From: Anaerolineae bacterium
GTDB lineage: Bacteria > Chloroflexota > Anaerolineae > Aggregatilineales > UBA2796
Length of the DNA: 64,000 nucleotides
Reading direction: 5' to 3'
Assembly: GCA_019637615.1 (NCBI GenBank)
Contig: JAHBVJ010000003.1
Location: 124,001 to 188,000 of the forward strand
Shown here: piece by piece, positions 28,190 to 36,529 of the stretch
Position numbering within the stretch: the first letter of the stretch is position 1
Layout: each line of letters starts with the position of its first letter
The notes under the pieces: generated by a model
Database searches by the model: none
Seen by the model: only the letters and a program-made list of their open reading frames with translations
What the model was told of the DNA's origin: nothing
Translations under genes and position numbers: made by a program

Positions 28190-29704
28190 CTAATTACGCT
28201 TGGGCCAACGCGAGTAAAACTGCGTCAGGCGGGCGAGTCGATCTTTAGACTTGTGCTGAAGTGCCTCGGGCATAAAGCGCCATGACCAGTTGCCGGACGG
28301 ATTGCCGGGGGTGTTCATGCGCGATTCTTCGCCCAGACCGAGAATGTCTTGCATGGGCATGATGAAGGTGTGCGCCACCGACCCCATACCGAGCCGGATG
28401 AGTTCCCAGTTGATGCTGTTCTCAATCTTGTGACCGACATAGCGCTGCACACAGCTACGAATGGCTTTGGTCGCTTCGCCGCTGCGCCACCAACCAACGG
28501 TGGTATTGTTATCGTGCGTGCCCGTGTAGACGATGCAGTTGGGCACGTGATGGTGCGGCAGGAAGGGGTCATCGCCACAGGTGCCGCCGAACGCGAATTG
28601 CAGCACCTTCATGCCGGGGAGATTGTTATTATCCCGCAGCGCCACAACGCCTTCGGTGATCAGGCCGAGGTCTTCCGCAAGGATGGGCAGCGTACCAAGC
28701 GCTGACGCCACCGCATCGAAGAAGTGCTGACGGGGGCCATCGACCCAGCGGCCTTTGACGGCGGTCGGTTCGCTGGCGGGAACTTCCCAATAGGCTTCAA
28801 AGCCCCGGAAGTGATCGATGCGGATCAGATCGACCATCGAGAGCATGGCACGGAAGCGCGAAATCCACCATGCGTAGCCTTCTGAGGCCATGACATCCCA
28901 ACGGTAGAGGGGGTTGCCCCAACGCTGCCCCGTCTCGCTGAAGTAGTCAGGCGGGACGCCCGCCACCACAGTCGGATTACCATGATCATCAAGGTAGTAG
29001 AGATGCGGGTTGCCCCAGACATCGCTGCTGTCGTGCGCGACGAAGATGGGAATATCACCCACCAGACGGATGCCTTTGCCGTTGGCGTAGCCTTTGATCT
29101 CGCTCCACTGCGCGAAGAAGACCCACTGACGCCACTTTTGCTCCTCGATCTCGTCGGCAAGGGACACTTTGGCGGCTGCGATGACATCGGGGTGACGCAG
29201 CGCTTCGCCTTCGGGCCACATGACCCACGGCCTGCCGCTGTGACTGTTCTTGAGGGCAACAAAGAGCGCGAAATCTTGCAGCCATGACGCTTGTTCGCCG
29301 CACCAGTAGTTGAAGTAGGACTTGGAATCGGCGCTGGCGTGCGCTTTGAAATTGCCGTAAGCGAGATTGAGCATCTTATTGTGGTAATCGATAACCCACC
29401 CGTAATCGACATGCTCGGCGGGGAAGGCAGGGACATCCGCGAGATCGTCGTTGGAGAGCCAACCGACGCCGACCAGCTTGTCGAGGCTGATCAGATTGGG
29501 GTTGCCCGCGAAGGCCGACAAGCATTGATAAGGCGAATCGCCGTAACTGGTGGGGCCGAGCGGCAAGACCTGCCAGATGGACTGCCCAGTGGCTTCCAGA
29601 TAATCGACAAACCGATAGGCCCACTCACCCAGATCACCGATTCCGTAGCGCCCGGGGAGCGAGGTGGGATGCAGCAAAACACCACTGGAACGTGGGAAAA
29701 GCAT
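28190..29704 (-). CDS. malQ: 4-alpha-glucanotransferase (amylomaltase)
   Basis: 504 residues of glycoside hydrolase family 77. Diagnostic stretches are SSGVLLHPTSLPGRYGIGDLG, IRIDHFRGFEAYWEVPA (nucleophile region) and LAEDLGLIT (general acid/base region), followed by YTGTHDNNTTVGWW. It transfers alpha-1,4-glucan segments between maltodextrins in the cytoplasm. The ATG at 29704 has GAGGGGA upstream; an earlier ATG at 29737 lacks one. No other glycogen or maltose genes are nearby. Confidence 0.95.
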   Translation of the reverse strand: MLFPRSSGVLLHPTSLPGRYGIGDLGEWAYRFVDYLEATGQSIWQVLPLGPTSYGDSPYQCLSAFAGNPNLISLDKLVGVGWLSNDDLADVPAFPAEHVDYGWVIDYHNKMLNLAYGNFKAHASADSKSYFNYWCGEQASWLQDFALFVALKNSHSGRPWVMWPEGEALRHPDVIAAAKVSLADEIEEQKWRQWVFFAQWSEIKGYANGKGIRLVGDIPIFVAHDSSDVWGNPHLYYLDDHGNPTVVAGVPPDYFSETGQRWGNPLYRWDVMASEGYAWWISRFRAMLSMVDLIRIDHFRGFEAYWEVPASEPTAVKGRWVDGPRQHFFDAVASALGTLPILAEDLGLITEGVVALRDNNNLPGMKVLQFAFGGTCGDDPFLPHHHVPNCIVYTGTHDNNTTVGWWRSGEATKAIRSCVQRYVGHKIENSINWELIRLGMGSVAHTFIMPMQDILGLGEESRMNTPGNPSGNWSWRFMPEALQHKSKDRLARLTQFYSRWPKRN

Positions 29705-29834
29705 GAGAGTTCCCCTCAGGATTGCATGGTTAATCATGCATTAATCATAACTGTTGATAGTTCGACTGCCAATGTGTCTCTCCTCACAAGGGTGATCACG
29801 CGTGGTATACTTGCGGGACAAACCTCTTCGCTCC

Positions 29835-30617
29835 ATGACGATTACCACAGAAAGACCGTTCATGTTAGCTACCTCACTTCCTGACCCGCGACGACGGGAA
29901 TTTATCGCGGGGATACGCACGATGCTGCCGCTGGCATTGAGCATTATCCCGTTCGCGATGCTGACGGGCATCGCTGCCGTCAAGGTTGGCATCCCGGCAG
30001 GGACGGCATTTGTATTCTCTGTGCTGGTGTACGCTGGCGCATCACAATTGGTCGCTTATCAACTGATCGCTTCAGGCACACCGATTCTACTGGTGCTGCT
30101 GTCGTGCGCGATGGTCAATCTGCGCTTCATGATGTACAGCGCGACAGTCGCCCCGCACTTGCGGAAGCTGTCGCTGCGGATGCGCACCCTGTATGCGTAC
30201 CTGATGACCGATCAGGTGGTGGCGTTGAGTATCCAGCACTTCACCGAGGGACAGACCCCTGATTTGGCGGTGGAGAAGCCGCACCAACATTGGTTCTACG
30301 CGGGCGCGGGCGTGACGATGGTCACGACATGGCAGACAGCGGTGGCGGTGGGCATCTTCGTAGGCACCAGCATCCCGCCCGAATGGGGACTGGAATTCTC
30401 GATCCCGCTGTCGTTTCTCGCGCTGCTCGCGCCGATGCTGAAGGATCGTCCGGTGGCGCTGGCAGCACTGGCCTCGGCGGTCACGGCGGCGATCACAGGC
30501 GGCTTCCCGTACCGTACTGGACTGATGATCTCCGCGCTGGTGGGCGTGGGCGTCGGGGTGCTGGCAGAGACTGCACGCGACCAACGGCAACAGGCCAAAC
30601 GCGAGGTGCAAGCATGA
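29835..30617 (+). CDS. azlC: AzlC-family branched-chain amino acid exporter subunit
   Basis: About 260 residues. The AzlC signature ALSIIPFAMLTGIAAVKVGI is followed by VYAGASQLVAYQL and the membrane run MVNLRFMMYSA. Several further helices reach the C-terminus. AzlC pairs with AzlD to export branched-chain amino acids or analogues across the cytoplasmic membrane. A TATACT promoter-like box at about 29806 places transcription just upstream of this ATG, so an earlier in-frame start at 29802 is less likely. The stop overlaps the azlD start in ATGA. Confidence 0.9.
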   Translation: MTITTERPFMLATSLPDPRRREFIAGIRTMLPLALSIIPFAMLTGIAAVKVGIPAGTAFVFSVLVYAGASQLVAYQLIASGTPILLVLLSCAMVNLRFMMYSATVAPHLRKLSLRMRTLYAYLMTDQVVALSIQHFTEGQTPDLAVEKPHQHWFYAGAGVTMVTTWQTAVAVGIFVGTSIPPEWGLEFSIPLSFLALLAPMLKDRPVALAALASAVTAAITGGFPYRTGLMISALVGVGVGVLAETARDQRQQAKREVQA

Positions 30618-30943
30618 ATCTGACGACGATATGGGTGATCTTGTTGGGGATGACCGTCATCACCCTAAGCGAACGACTGTCGTTCATGGGGCTACTGGCG
30701 AATCGGCGCATCCCCGATCTGCTGCTGCGGGCGCTGCGTTTTGTGCCAGCGGCAGCACTGACGGCAATCGTGGTGCCGGACTTGCTGTATCGCAATGGCG
30801 AGGTGGTCGATCCGCTCTCGAATTTGCGCTTGATGGCGGCGATGGTGGCAGCGGTAGTGGCCTTCCGCACGAAGAACGTCTTGCTGACGATTGTGGCGGG
30901 CATGAGTGTGCTGTGGGTGCTGCAAGCGCTGACAGGGCAATGA
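30614..30943 (+). CDS. azlD: AzlD-family small membrane partner
   Basis: 109 residues with four hydrophobic segments. The family features are LRFVPAAALTAIVVP and an AFRTKNVLLTIVAGM stretch near the end. It starts in the ATGA overlap with azlC, implying coupled translation and a 1:1 complex. Confidence 0.9.
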   Translation: MNLTTIWVILLGMTVITLSERLSFMGLLANRRIPDLLLRALRFVPAAALTAIVVPDLLYRNGEVVDPLSNLRLMAAMVAAVVAFRTKNVLLTIVAGMSVLWVLQALTGQ

Positions 30944-30950
30944 GGTTGGA

Positions 30951-31042
30951 TGATCCCTGCAATGATCCCGTTGGCTGCGGCGGTGGGGATCATTGGGGGA
31001 AATGTGCTCAATGCCAAGTGCTGCGTGCTAAGTAAAGACAAG
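30951..31042 (+). repeat. Dispersed intergenic repeat, copy A
   Basis: Shares a 27-base identical block (30951-30977) and the 18-base block GTGCTAAGTAAAGACAAG with an inverted copy at 41053-41138. The centre can fold into a hairpin with AATGATCCC / GGGATCATT arms. It begins eight bases after the azlD stop codon. Confidence 0.8.
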
Positions 31043-31340
31043 GTGAGGTCATCGGTTGAGGCGTGGGCAAGGTGATTCATCTGTTGTGCTGTGTTCATGC
31101 GAAGTGCGGCCTCATTAACTCCGGTTTGGCGGTAGGAACCCTGATAACCCTGTTTTATCAGGGGAAACAGAGAAATACCTCGACAATGAATTGTCGGGCT
31201 TACCTTACAATGTCTCTTCGGGACTGATATCCATCGGCGTTGTCCGTCCATTGGTATAAACAGTACAACAGACAACGGAAGATCGTGCTGAGTAAAATGC
31301 AAGTCGTGTGCCTCGTTGATGGCGGATGGTGAGAACTCGA

Positions 31341-31460
31341 TTTGCCTGATCTGCCTGATAAACAGGCAAATTACAGACGATGATGTATTTACGGTCAAAT
31401 GAGCCGTCGTGAGCTGATCAGAACAGGCAATTAACAGGCCAAATCAGGCAAAAACAGGCG
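31341..31460. repeat. Island of CAGGCAA words in both orientations
   Basis: The core CAGGC occurs five times and GCCTG twice within 120 bases, mostly as CAGGCAA or TTGCCTG. TTTGCCTGAT at 31341 is the exact reverse complement of ATCAGGCAAA at 31443, and a second pairing uses 31341-31348 with 31363-31370. It has the same design as the islands at 22.6 and 63.0 kb but a different word. Confidence 0.75.
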
Positions 31461-31820
31461 ACAGAAGCATGTGCTGAGTGACGAGTCCATACAAAGACGG
31501 GTGCGATGACGGCATGTTCCGAGCTGTTGGGTCGGCAGCGACGCCCGATGTCGAAACATCAGACTTAGAGAACGAAGTCTCGTCGGGACTCTGGACAGAT
31601 TACGATAACGAATCCGTGTAGATAGCAGCGCGATATGAAGTTGTCGATGGATAGGGACGTAAAGACCGATTTCCCTATAGAGATGTCATTATAGCAGAAT
31701 GTTGAACATAATGTCAAGTGTTCAATTGTTCTGATTTTGTAAAGAAAGCGACAGCTCTAATTTAAACGAACGATCATGTCGAATTTGTTCTAGCAGATGC
31801 TCTCTGCACTTAGGGAAAGA

Positions 31821-31846
31821 CCTCCTTGCACACAGGCGCAAGGAGG
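31821..31846 (-). terminator. Intrinsic terminator of the GMC oxidoreductase gene
   Basis: Perfect 9-bp arms CCTCCTTGC / GCAAGGAGG, 20 bases beyond the minus-strand stop at 31866. Read on the minus strand it is followed by TCTTTCC. Confidence 0.7.
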
Positions 31847-31865
31847 GATTCAACGGGCGACGGCA

Positions 31866-33509
31866 TTACTGGAGCTGCTTTTTCAGGTGATCCGCGAGGC
31901 GGATGGCAAGCGCGCTGATGGTGAGCGTCGGGTTGCCATAACCACCCGTCGGGAAGACGGCGCTGCTGGCGATGTACAGATTGCTGACATCATGCACCTT
32001 GAGATTAGGATCGACCACGCTGGTTTTGGGATCGGTGCCCATGCGCGCAGTGCCCATGTGGTGATGGTTGCCAGAACGCCAGTAGAGCGGTTCCGGATAG
32101 ACGAGCGTGCCGATGCCACTGCGCTGGAATTCTTCTTGCACCAATACGCGGGCGCGGCGCACACGGCCTTCATCCTCGCGATGGTAACGCCAGTGAATAT
32201 GAATGTGACGCTGCCCAAACGCATCAACGAACGCCGGATTGTCGCTGAGGGTGATGCGATTATCGGGATCGGGCGATTGTTCGAGCTGGCTGCGGATTTC
32301 GATCAGGCTGAACAGATCGGATTTGTTGGGGAGCTTTGACCATGCGCCTTTTTCGTGCGTGAAATAGTAGTGTTTGCCCTGCGCACGATACGCCGCGATC
32401 TGCGCCAAACTGCCGAGACCCGTCAGCATATTCTTGGCGTGCGTACCGAGATCACTTGGACGGCTGCGGGTGATGAACTGCTCCCACAGCATGTAGTAGG
32501 ATTCCCACGCTTTCGACAAATAGGGCGGGCGCGTCGGATACAGCCAGAAGCTCATGCTCATGAGCTTTTCGCGGCGGATGGCGGCTTCACTGAGCGTGAA
32601 CCGCCCCAAGACGAAAGTGCCATTCATCAAACGATTGTCGTAGAAGTTGAGGCGATCCAGCAGCGTACGATCGTTGGGCGTGAGCACGGCTCCCACCGAG
32701 AAAGGGTGATCCATGAAGTAGCGCCCGACAACATCATTCTGATTGCCGATGCCGTTGGTTTGCTTGGAGCGCGAGAGCAGCAGGAGGCGCGGCGTCTCGA
32801 TGCCACCAACGGCGAGGACGACGATCTTGGCGGTGACACGCAGATCGGCGTTGTTGGCATTTTTTACGATCAGCCCGGTCGCATTGGTGCCACCAGCGTC
32901 CAACGCGACTTCCTGCACCGTCGCGTTGAGGATCAAGGTGATGTTCTTGGAGGCTTGCAGCGCGTGGTGGCGCTCTGTGAAGGACTTGAAGCCCGCGAAC
33001 TGGTAGACGCCAGACGTGAGCGTATCGCCCGCGAGTGGCAAGGGTTTGGCGTCGTCGGTTTGCCACGCTTCCGGCTCGTAGTTGTAGGGGCCGAGTTCGC
33101 TGATCTTGTGGGCGCGCTCGTAATACGGATCGAGGTGAGTGCGGTCAAAAGGCCATCCGCTGTGGGGAATCCAATCGCGCTGCTCGAACTCGATGGGTTC
33201 GTAGGGCATGTGCCGGACGCCGATGCGCTCGGCGGACGTTTCGTAAGCGCCCCACTGGTTCGCCGCACCGCCAAATTGACGACGGCGGGTGAAGCGCGGA
33301 TATTGGTACGGATCGCCCGTCAGCTCGGCATCGTTCAGGCGCTGACGATCACGATCACGGTGCAGATCGCCGCTTTCCAGCAGCGTGACTTTGTACGGCG
33401 TTTTGTCAAATTCCATCGCGAGGGTGATCCCCGCTGGCCCCGACCCCACGATACAAATATCGGTGGTGATGATTTGTGCCGAATTTAGCTTGTTAGCGTC
33501 TTCAAGCAT
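31866..33509 (-). CDS. GMC-family FAD oxidoreductase
   Basis: 547 residues. The N-terminal Rossmann motif CIVGSGPAGITLAMEF binds FAD. The C-terminal GMC block carries GNHHHMGTARMGTDP with the active-site His, then ASSAVFPTGGYGNPTLTI. Family members oxidise alcohols or sugars; the substrate is not readable here. No signal peptide is seen, so it appears cytoplasmic. It ends at a hairpin terminator and follows the cytidylyltransferase-kinase gene by 37 bases on the same strand. Confidence 0.92.
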   Translation of the reverse strand: MLEDANKLNSAQIITTDICIVGSGPAGITLAMEFDKTPYKVTLLESGDLHRDRDRQRLNDAELTGDPYQYPRFTRRRQFGGAANQWGAYETSAERIGVRHMPYEPIEFEQRDWIPHSGWPFDRTHLDPYYERAHKISELGPYNYEPEAWQTDDAKPLPLAGDTLTSGVYQFAGFKSFTERHHALQASKNITLILNATVQEVALDAGGTNATGLIVKNANNADLRVTAKIVVLAVGGIETPRLLLLSRSKQTNGIGNQNDVVGRYFMDHPFSVGAVLTPNDRTLLDRLNFYDNRLMNGTFVLGRFTLSEAAIRREKLMSMSFWLYPTRPPYLSKAWESYYMLWEQFITRSRPSDLGTHAKNMLTGLGSLAQIAAYRAQGKHYYFTHEKGAWSKLPNKSDLFSLIEIRSQLEQSPDPDNRITLSDNPAFVDAFGQRHIHIHWRYHREDEGRVRRARVLVQEEFQRSGIGTLVYPEPLYWRSGNHHHMGTARMGTDPKTSVVDPNLKVHDVSNLYIASSAVFPTGGYGNPTLTISALAIRLADHLKKQLQ

Positions 33510-33546
33510 GACCCCTCATTCCCCTCTGTTTTCTTAGACAGGCGGA

Positions 33547-34689
33547 TTATTCTAACTCACGCCGGATATTAATCCGCACGCCCTGCTCAATGGGATGATC
33601 GGTAACGAGGATCAGGTAGCCGCCACCGCCCGCGCCGGAGAGCTTCCAGCCGAGCGCTTGATCGCGATACTGGTTGATCAGCGCGTGGACGGTATCGTTC
33701 GCCATGTGAGGGAACATGCTGATTTGTGCTTCGAACGACTCACGCACGGCGCGACCGAAGGCGTGGATGTCCTTGGCGCGGATGGCTGACCAGCAGGCTT
33801 CCGCCGCATCCGCCAGCGCTTTGGCTCCGGTAGAGGAGAGGGCGGTATCTTCCAGCGGATTGTAGCCAGACTCACGCGGGCCAAGCGGGATCAGATACAA
33901 CGCGTTTTCGATGAAGGTCAGCGTTTCCTCATCGCGCACATGATCGATGCTGGCGGGCCAGTATTCGCCCTTGTAGTTGGCTTTGGCGAGGCCGGGGAAG
34001 ACGATCCCGATGCTATCTTGCGAGCCGGAGATGTCTTTGGTGCCGGGGGGGTTATCGACACAGAAAAGAATCTTGGCTAATTTATGCGGATCACCGATAG
34101 GGAGCTTCGGCCCCCACATTTCGATGGCGGCATTGCGCGTGCTGGTCGCCATGCCGCTACGCTCGTTGAAATTGATGGTGGGCAGCAGCGAGATGGTCAG
34201 GACGGGGCCGGGGTAGAGTTTGGACACCCACGGCTGATCGAGCCAGCCGCCCGCAACATCGATGCGGTAGGGCATCTGGTTGAGCGCGCGCAGGCTGGTG
34301 GTGGAGCGGGTGGGCAGTTCGCCGTGTGGTTTGCGCTTGAGTACGACGTACTTGATGGCAAGCGTCTTGCACAGCGCTTCTTTGGCGGGGATGTTGCCGT
34401 CTTCGTTGACCACGAAGATTTCCGGCTTCATGTCGCGCAATTCGTGCTCAAAATCCAGCATCCCTGAGCCGCGCGAGATAAAGGCTTGCTTGACCACGTT
34501 GACGCTTTGCATCATGTAGAGGCGCTCTTGCTCGGTGTTGACGGGCAGCCGCCCTTTTAGCTCGAAGACGGTCGAGTCCGAACCGAGGGCAACGTAGAGG
34601 TCTCCATAGGCGGCGGCTTCTTGCAGGAAGGCAATGTGACCGCTGTGGAGCATATCGAAGCAACCGCTAACAAAGACTTTGGTGGTCAT
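33547..34689 (-). CDS. Cytidylyltransferase-like / GHMP kinase-like fusion
   Basis: 380 residues from the ATG at 34689. Residues 1-140 are a nucleotidyltransferase domain with HSGH (15-18) and TRSTTSL (128-134). Residues 140-380 resemble sugar GHMP kinases of the HddA/fucokinase type, with YRIDVAGGWLDQPW and a C-terminal LSGAGGGGYLIL. The canonical ATP loop GLGSS and the segment after it are missing; the protein runs directly into SGSQDSIG (221-228). Such fusions would phosphorylate a sugar and activate it as a nucleotide sugar for envelope glycans. Kinase activity is doubtful for this copy. Confidence 0.85.
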   Translation of the reverse strand: MTTKVFVSGCFDMLHSGHIAFLQEAAAYGDLYVALGSDSTVFELKGRLPVNTEQERLYMMQSVNVVKQAFISRGSGMLDFEHELRDMKPEIFVVNEDGNIPAKEALCKTLAIKYVVLKRKPHGELPTRSTTSLRALNQMPYRIDVAGGWLDQPWVSKLYPGPVLTISLLPTINFNERSGMATSTRNAAIEMWGPKLPIGDPHKLAKILFCVDNPPGTKDISGSQDSIGIVFPGLAKANYKGEYWPASIDHVRDEETLTFIENALYLIPLGPRESGYNPLEDTALSSTGAKALADAAEACWSAIRAKDIHAFGRAVRESFEAQISMFPHMANDTVHALINQYRDQALGWKLSGAGGGGYLILVTDHPIEQGVRINIRRELE

Positions 34690-34716
34690 ACGTACTCTTG
34701 TGGATAATGCCTGATA

Positions 34717-34745
34717 AAAAGCGAAGGCGGGTCTGACAACCCGCC
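34717..34745 (-). terminator. Intrinsic terminator downstream of ccmE
   Basis: Arms GGCGGGT / ACCCGCC. On the minus strand the stem is followed by TTCGCTTTTTA. It lies between ccmE and the cytidylyltransferase-kinase gene. Confidence 0.7.
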
Positions 34746-34780
34746 CGATGATCATTTACACTGGTAGCCCGCTACGTGCC

Positions 34781-35329
34781 CTAGCTGCTGGCTTCGCTCT
34801 GGCTAGGCAGATCGCCTTGATATTTGGATGGGCACTTCAGGTTGAGTTCGTCGGCATAGAAAACGCCGTCTTCGCCCATTTTGCCAGTCAGGATAGCTTG
34901 CGCTTCGTTTTGCAGCAGATCGGGGCGGGGTTGGTTGCGCACGACGACGCTGATGTGCTTGGCGTTGGGGCTGATCACAGCCTCGTGCAGCACTTTCGCC
35001 AGACCGCCGTCTTTTTCGAGTTCGTCCAGCTTATCGGTGACGTGGGCGATGGTGAAGGTGATGGTCTGCGTATCGGGATCGACCTTGATGGTGTCCCCGA
35101 TCACCGCGCCGGAGATTTTGACGGACTTGCCCACCAGATCGGGACGTGAGAGAACATCATCGACCGTGATGAAAAAGCGCCCGTTGAACTGCGTGCCGGA
35201 AAACATCAGGAACGCGATGGCACTAAGTAAGACAACGGTGACAAGGCCAAATTTCAGGCGATTGGCGTTTTTCGTTTGCGGCTTGGTAAGCGTCGTTGAT
35301 TTTTCCCAATTGGCTGGTGCTGATGTCAT
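34781..35329 (-). CDS. ccmE: CcmE heme chaperone, CXXXY type
   Basis: 182 residues: a cytoplasmic N-terminus, one membrane helix (about 26-44) and an OB-fold domain outside (VGKSVKISGAVIGDTIKVDP). CcmE binds heme covalently and hands it to the cytochrome c ligation machinery. Here the heme site reads CPSKY (C166, Y170) where most CcmE proteins have HxxxY. CXXXY variants are known from Desulfovibrio and archaea. No other ccm genes are adjacent. Confidence 0.9.
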   Translation of the reverse strand: MTSAPANWEKSTTLTKPQTKNANRLKFGLVTVVLLSAIAFLMFSGTQFNGRFFITVDDVLSRPDLVGKSVKISGAVIGDTIKVDPDTQTITFTIAHVTDKLDELEKDGGLAKVLHEAVISPNAKHISVVVRNQPRPDLLQNEAQAILTGKMGEDGVFYADELNLKCPSKYQGDLPSQSEASS

Positions 35330-35473
35330 GCTAACGTTCCTTTTTTCACAACCCCACCTTATTGTAGCCGAAAACCGACTCCGGCGCGAGTGAGGAAGTG
35401 GTGAATGTTAGCACGAGGGCAGCGGCGTGGCGGAAGCACCAAATGCGCACAGCTGCCCTCGATTTAAGCAGGG

Positions 35474-36325
35474 TTACTTGGTCGGGACGTATTTGCTGAT
35501 GAAAGCGAGGGCGGTTTCGGCTACTTCTTGCCAGCCGTGATCGATGGTCAGGGAGTGCCCACGATCGGGGATTTCCTTGATCTCGGTCAGGCCGGGGTTT
35601 TTCTCCTGCTGCTTGAAGGAGGCGTGCGCAATCGCCCACGGTACTGTGTTGTCGTGCTCACCGGAAATGATGAGCAGCGGGCCGCGATCAGGGTTGGTGG
35701 TGTTGACTTGCGCTTCCGTCCACGGGTTGAGGTTGGCGGTGGCAGCTTGGAAAATGGGTCTGCCGGAGGCGGGCACGGAGAACGTCTTGTACAACTCTTG
35801 CGCTTCTGCTTCATCGACGACGTTGGCGAAGGCGAAGCGGAACTGATCAAAGGTCAGCGGGACGGCGCGCGTGTAATTCAGCGGGTTGCCCAAGACTGCC
35901 GAGGCAGACTTTAGCGCTGATAGCGGCAACGGGAGCACGCCCCGAAATGGCGCAGGATCGATGGCGACCGTCACGGCGGAGACACCTTCGCCCGCCAAGC
36001 GCTGCGCGATCAGGCCGCCGAAGGAATGCCCGATGACGGCTGGCTTGATGTTGAGCTGCTTGATGGCGTCGATGTAATAATCGGTGACTTGCGCGATGTG
36101 CTTATGGGCAAAAACTTCGGGATCGCGGTTGGCTTCTTCGACGGTTTCGGGATCATCGGGCCAACCGGGAGCGATGGTGGTGTAACCGTGTTCTTCGAAA
36201 AAGCTACACCAGCGAGTCCAACTGCTGGAAAGGAGCCATAAGCCATGTACAAACACGACAGGCTGCAAACCGGAATTATTGGCGCGGACAATGGATTCTT
36301 GTTCGTGGGTGGTTAGCGCAATCAT
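35474..36325 (-). CDS. Alpha/beta-hydrolase
   Basis: About 283 residues with the alpha/beta-hydrolase layout: oxyanion segment FVHGLWLLSSSW, nucleophile elbow VIGHSFGGLIAQ, an acid around GEHDNTVPW and the catalytic His in PDRGHSLTI. No signal peptide. The ATG at 36325 is used; a TTG at 36334 lies only three bases after GGAGG and is less likely. The substrate is not predictable. It stands alone between ccmE and the WecA-like gene. Confidence 0.88.
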   Translation of the reverse strand: MIALTTHEQESIVRANNSGLQPVVFVHGLWLLSSSWTRWCSFFEEHGYTTIAPGWPDDPETVEEANRDPEVFAHKHIAQVTDYYIDAIKQLNIKPAVIGHSFGGLIAQRLAGEGVSAVTVAIDPAPFRGVLPLPLSALKSASAVLGNPLNYTRAVPLTFDQFRFAFANVVDEAEAQELYKTFSVPASGRPIFQAATANLNPWTEAQVNTTNPDRGPLLIISGEHDNTVPWAIAHASFKQQEKNPGLTEIKEIPDRGHSLTIDHGWQEVAETALAFISKYVPTK

Positions 36326-36529
36326 GAGATTCAACGTCCTCCGTACAGCGTAACATAATTAGCTTATATTTCTAGAGTAGTCGTTGTGGGTGCTCATGTC
36401 GTCAGAAATTATACTTACATTTGATGTCAGAAAGAATTGTGAAGGCGCAATAGACAGAGGGGAGGGGCGAGAATACGCACGGCAAGGCGAGAAGCCAAAT
36501 ACCGTGCGTTTTTGAGCGCAGCGGTCGCG

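Larger units (their letters stand above)
30944..31865. other. Long intergenic region with repeats and hairpins
   Basis: About 920 bases between azlD and the GMC oxidoreductase. It carries a copy of a dispersed repeat (30951-31042), hairpins at about 31139-31165 (CCCTGAT / ATCAGGG) and 31180-31196 (CGACAAT / ATTGTCG), the CAGGCAA word island (31341-31460) and a multi-hairpin patch (31544-31587). Open frames on both strands lack ribosome-binding sites. No gene is supported. Confidence 0.6.

Noticed and set aside
36474..36513. GCACGG / CCGTGC hairpin followed by GTTTTT as a terminator of the WecA-like gene
   Set aside because: The T-run is on the plus strand while the gene is on the minus strand, and no plus-strand gene ends there.
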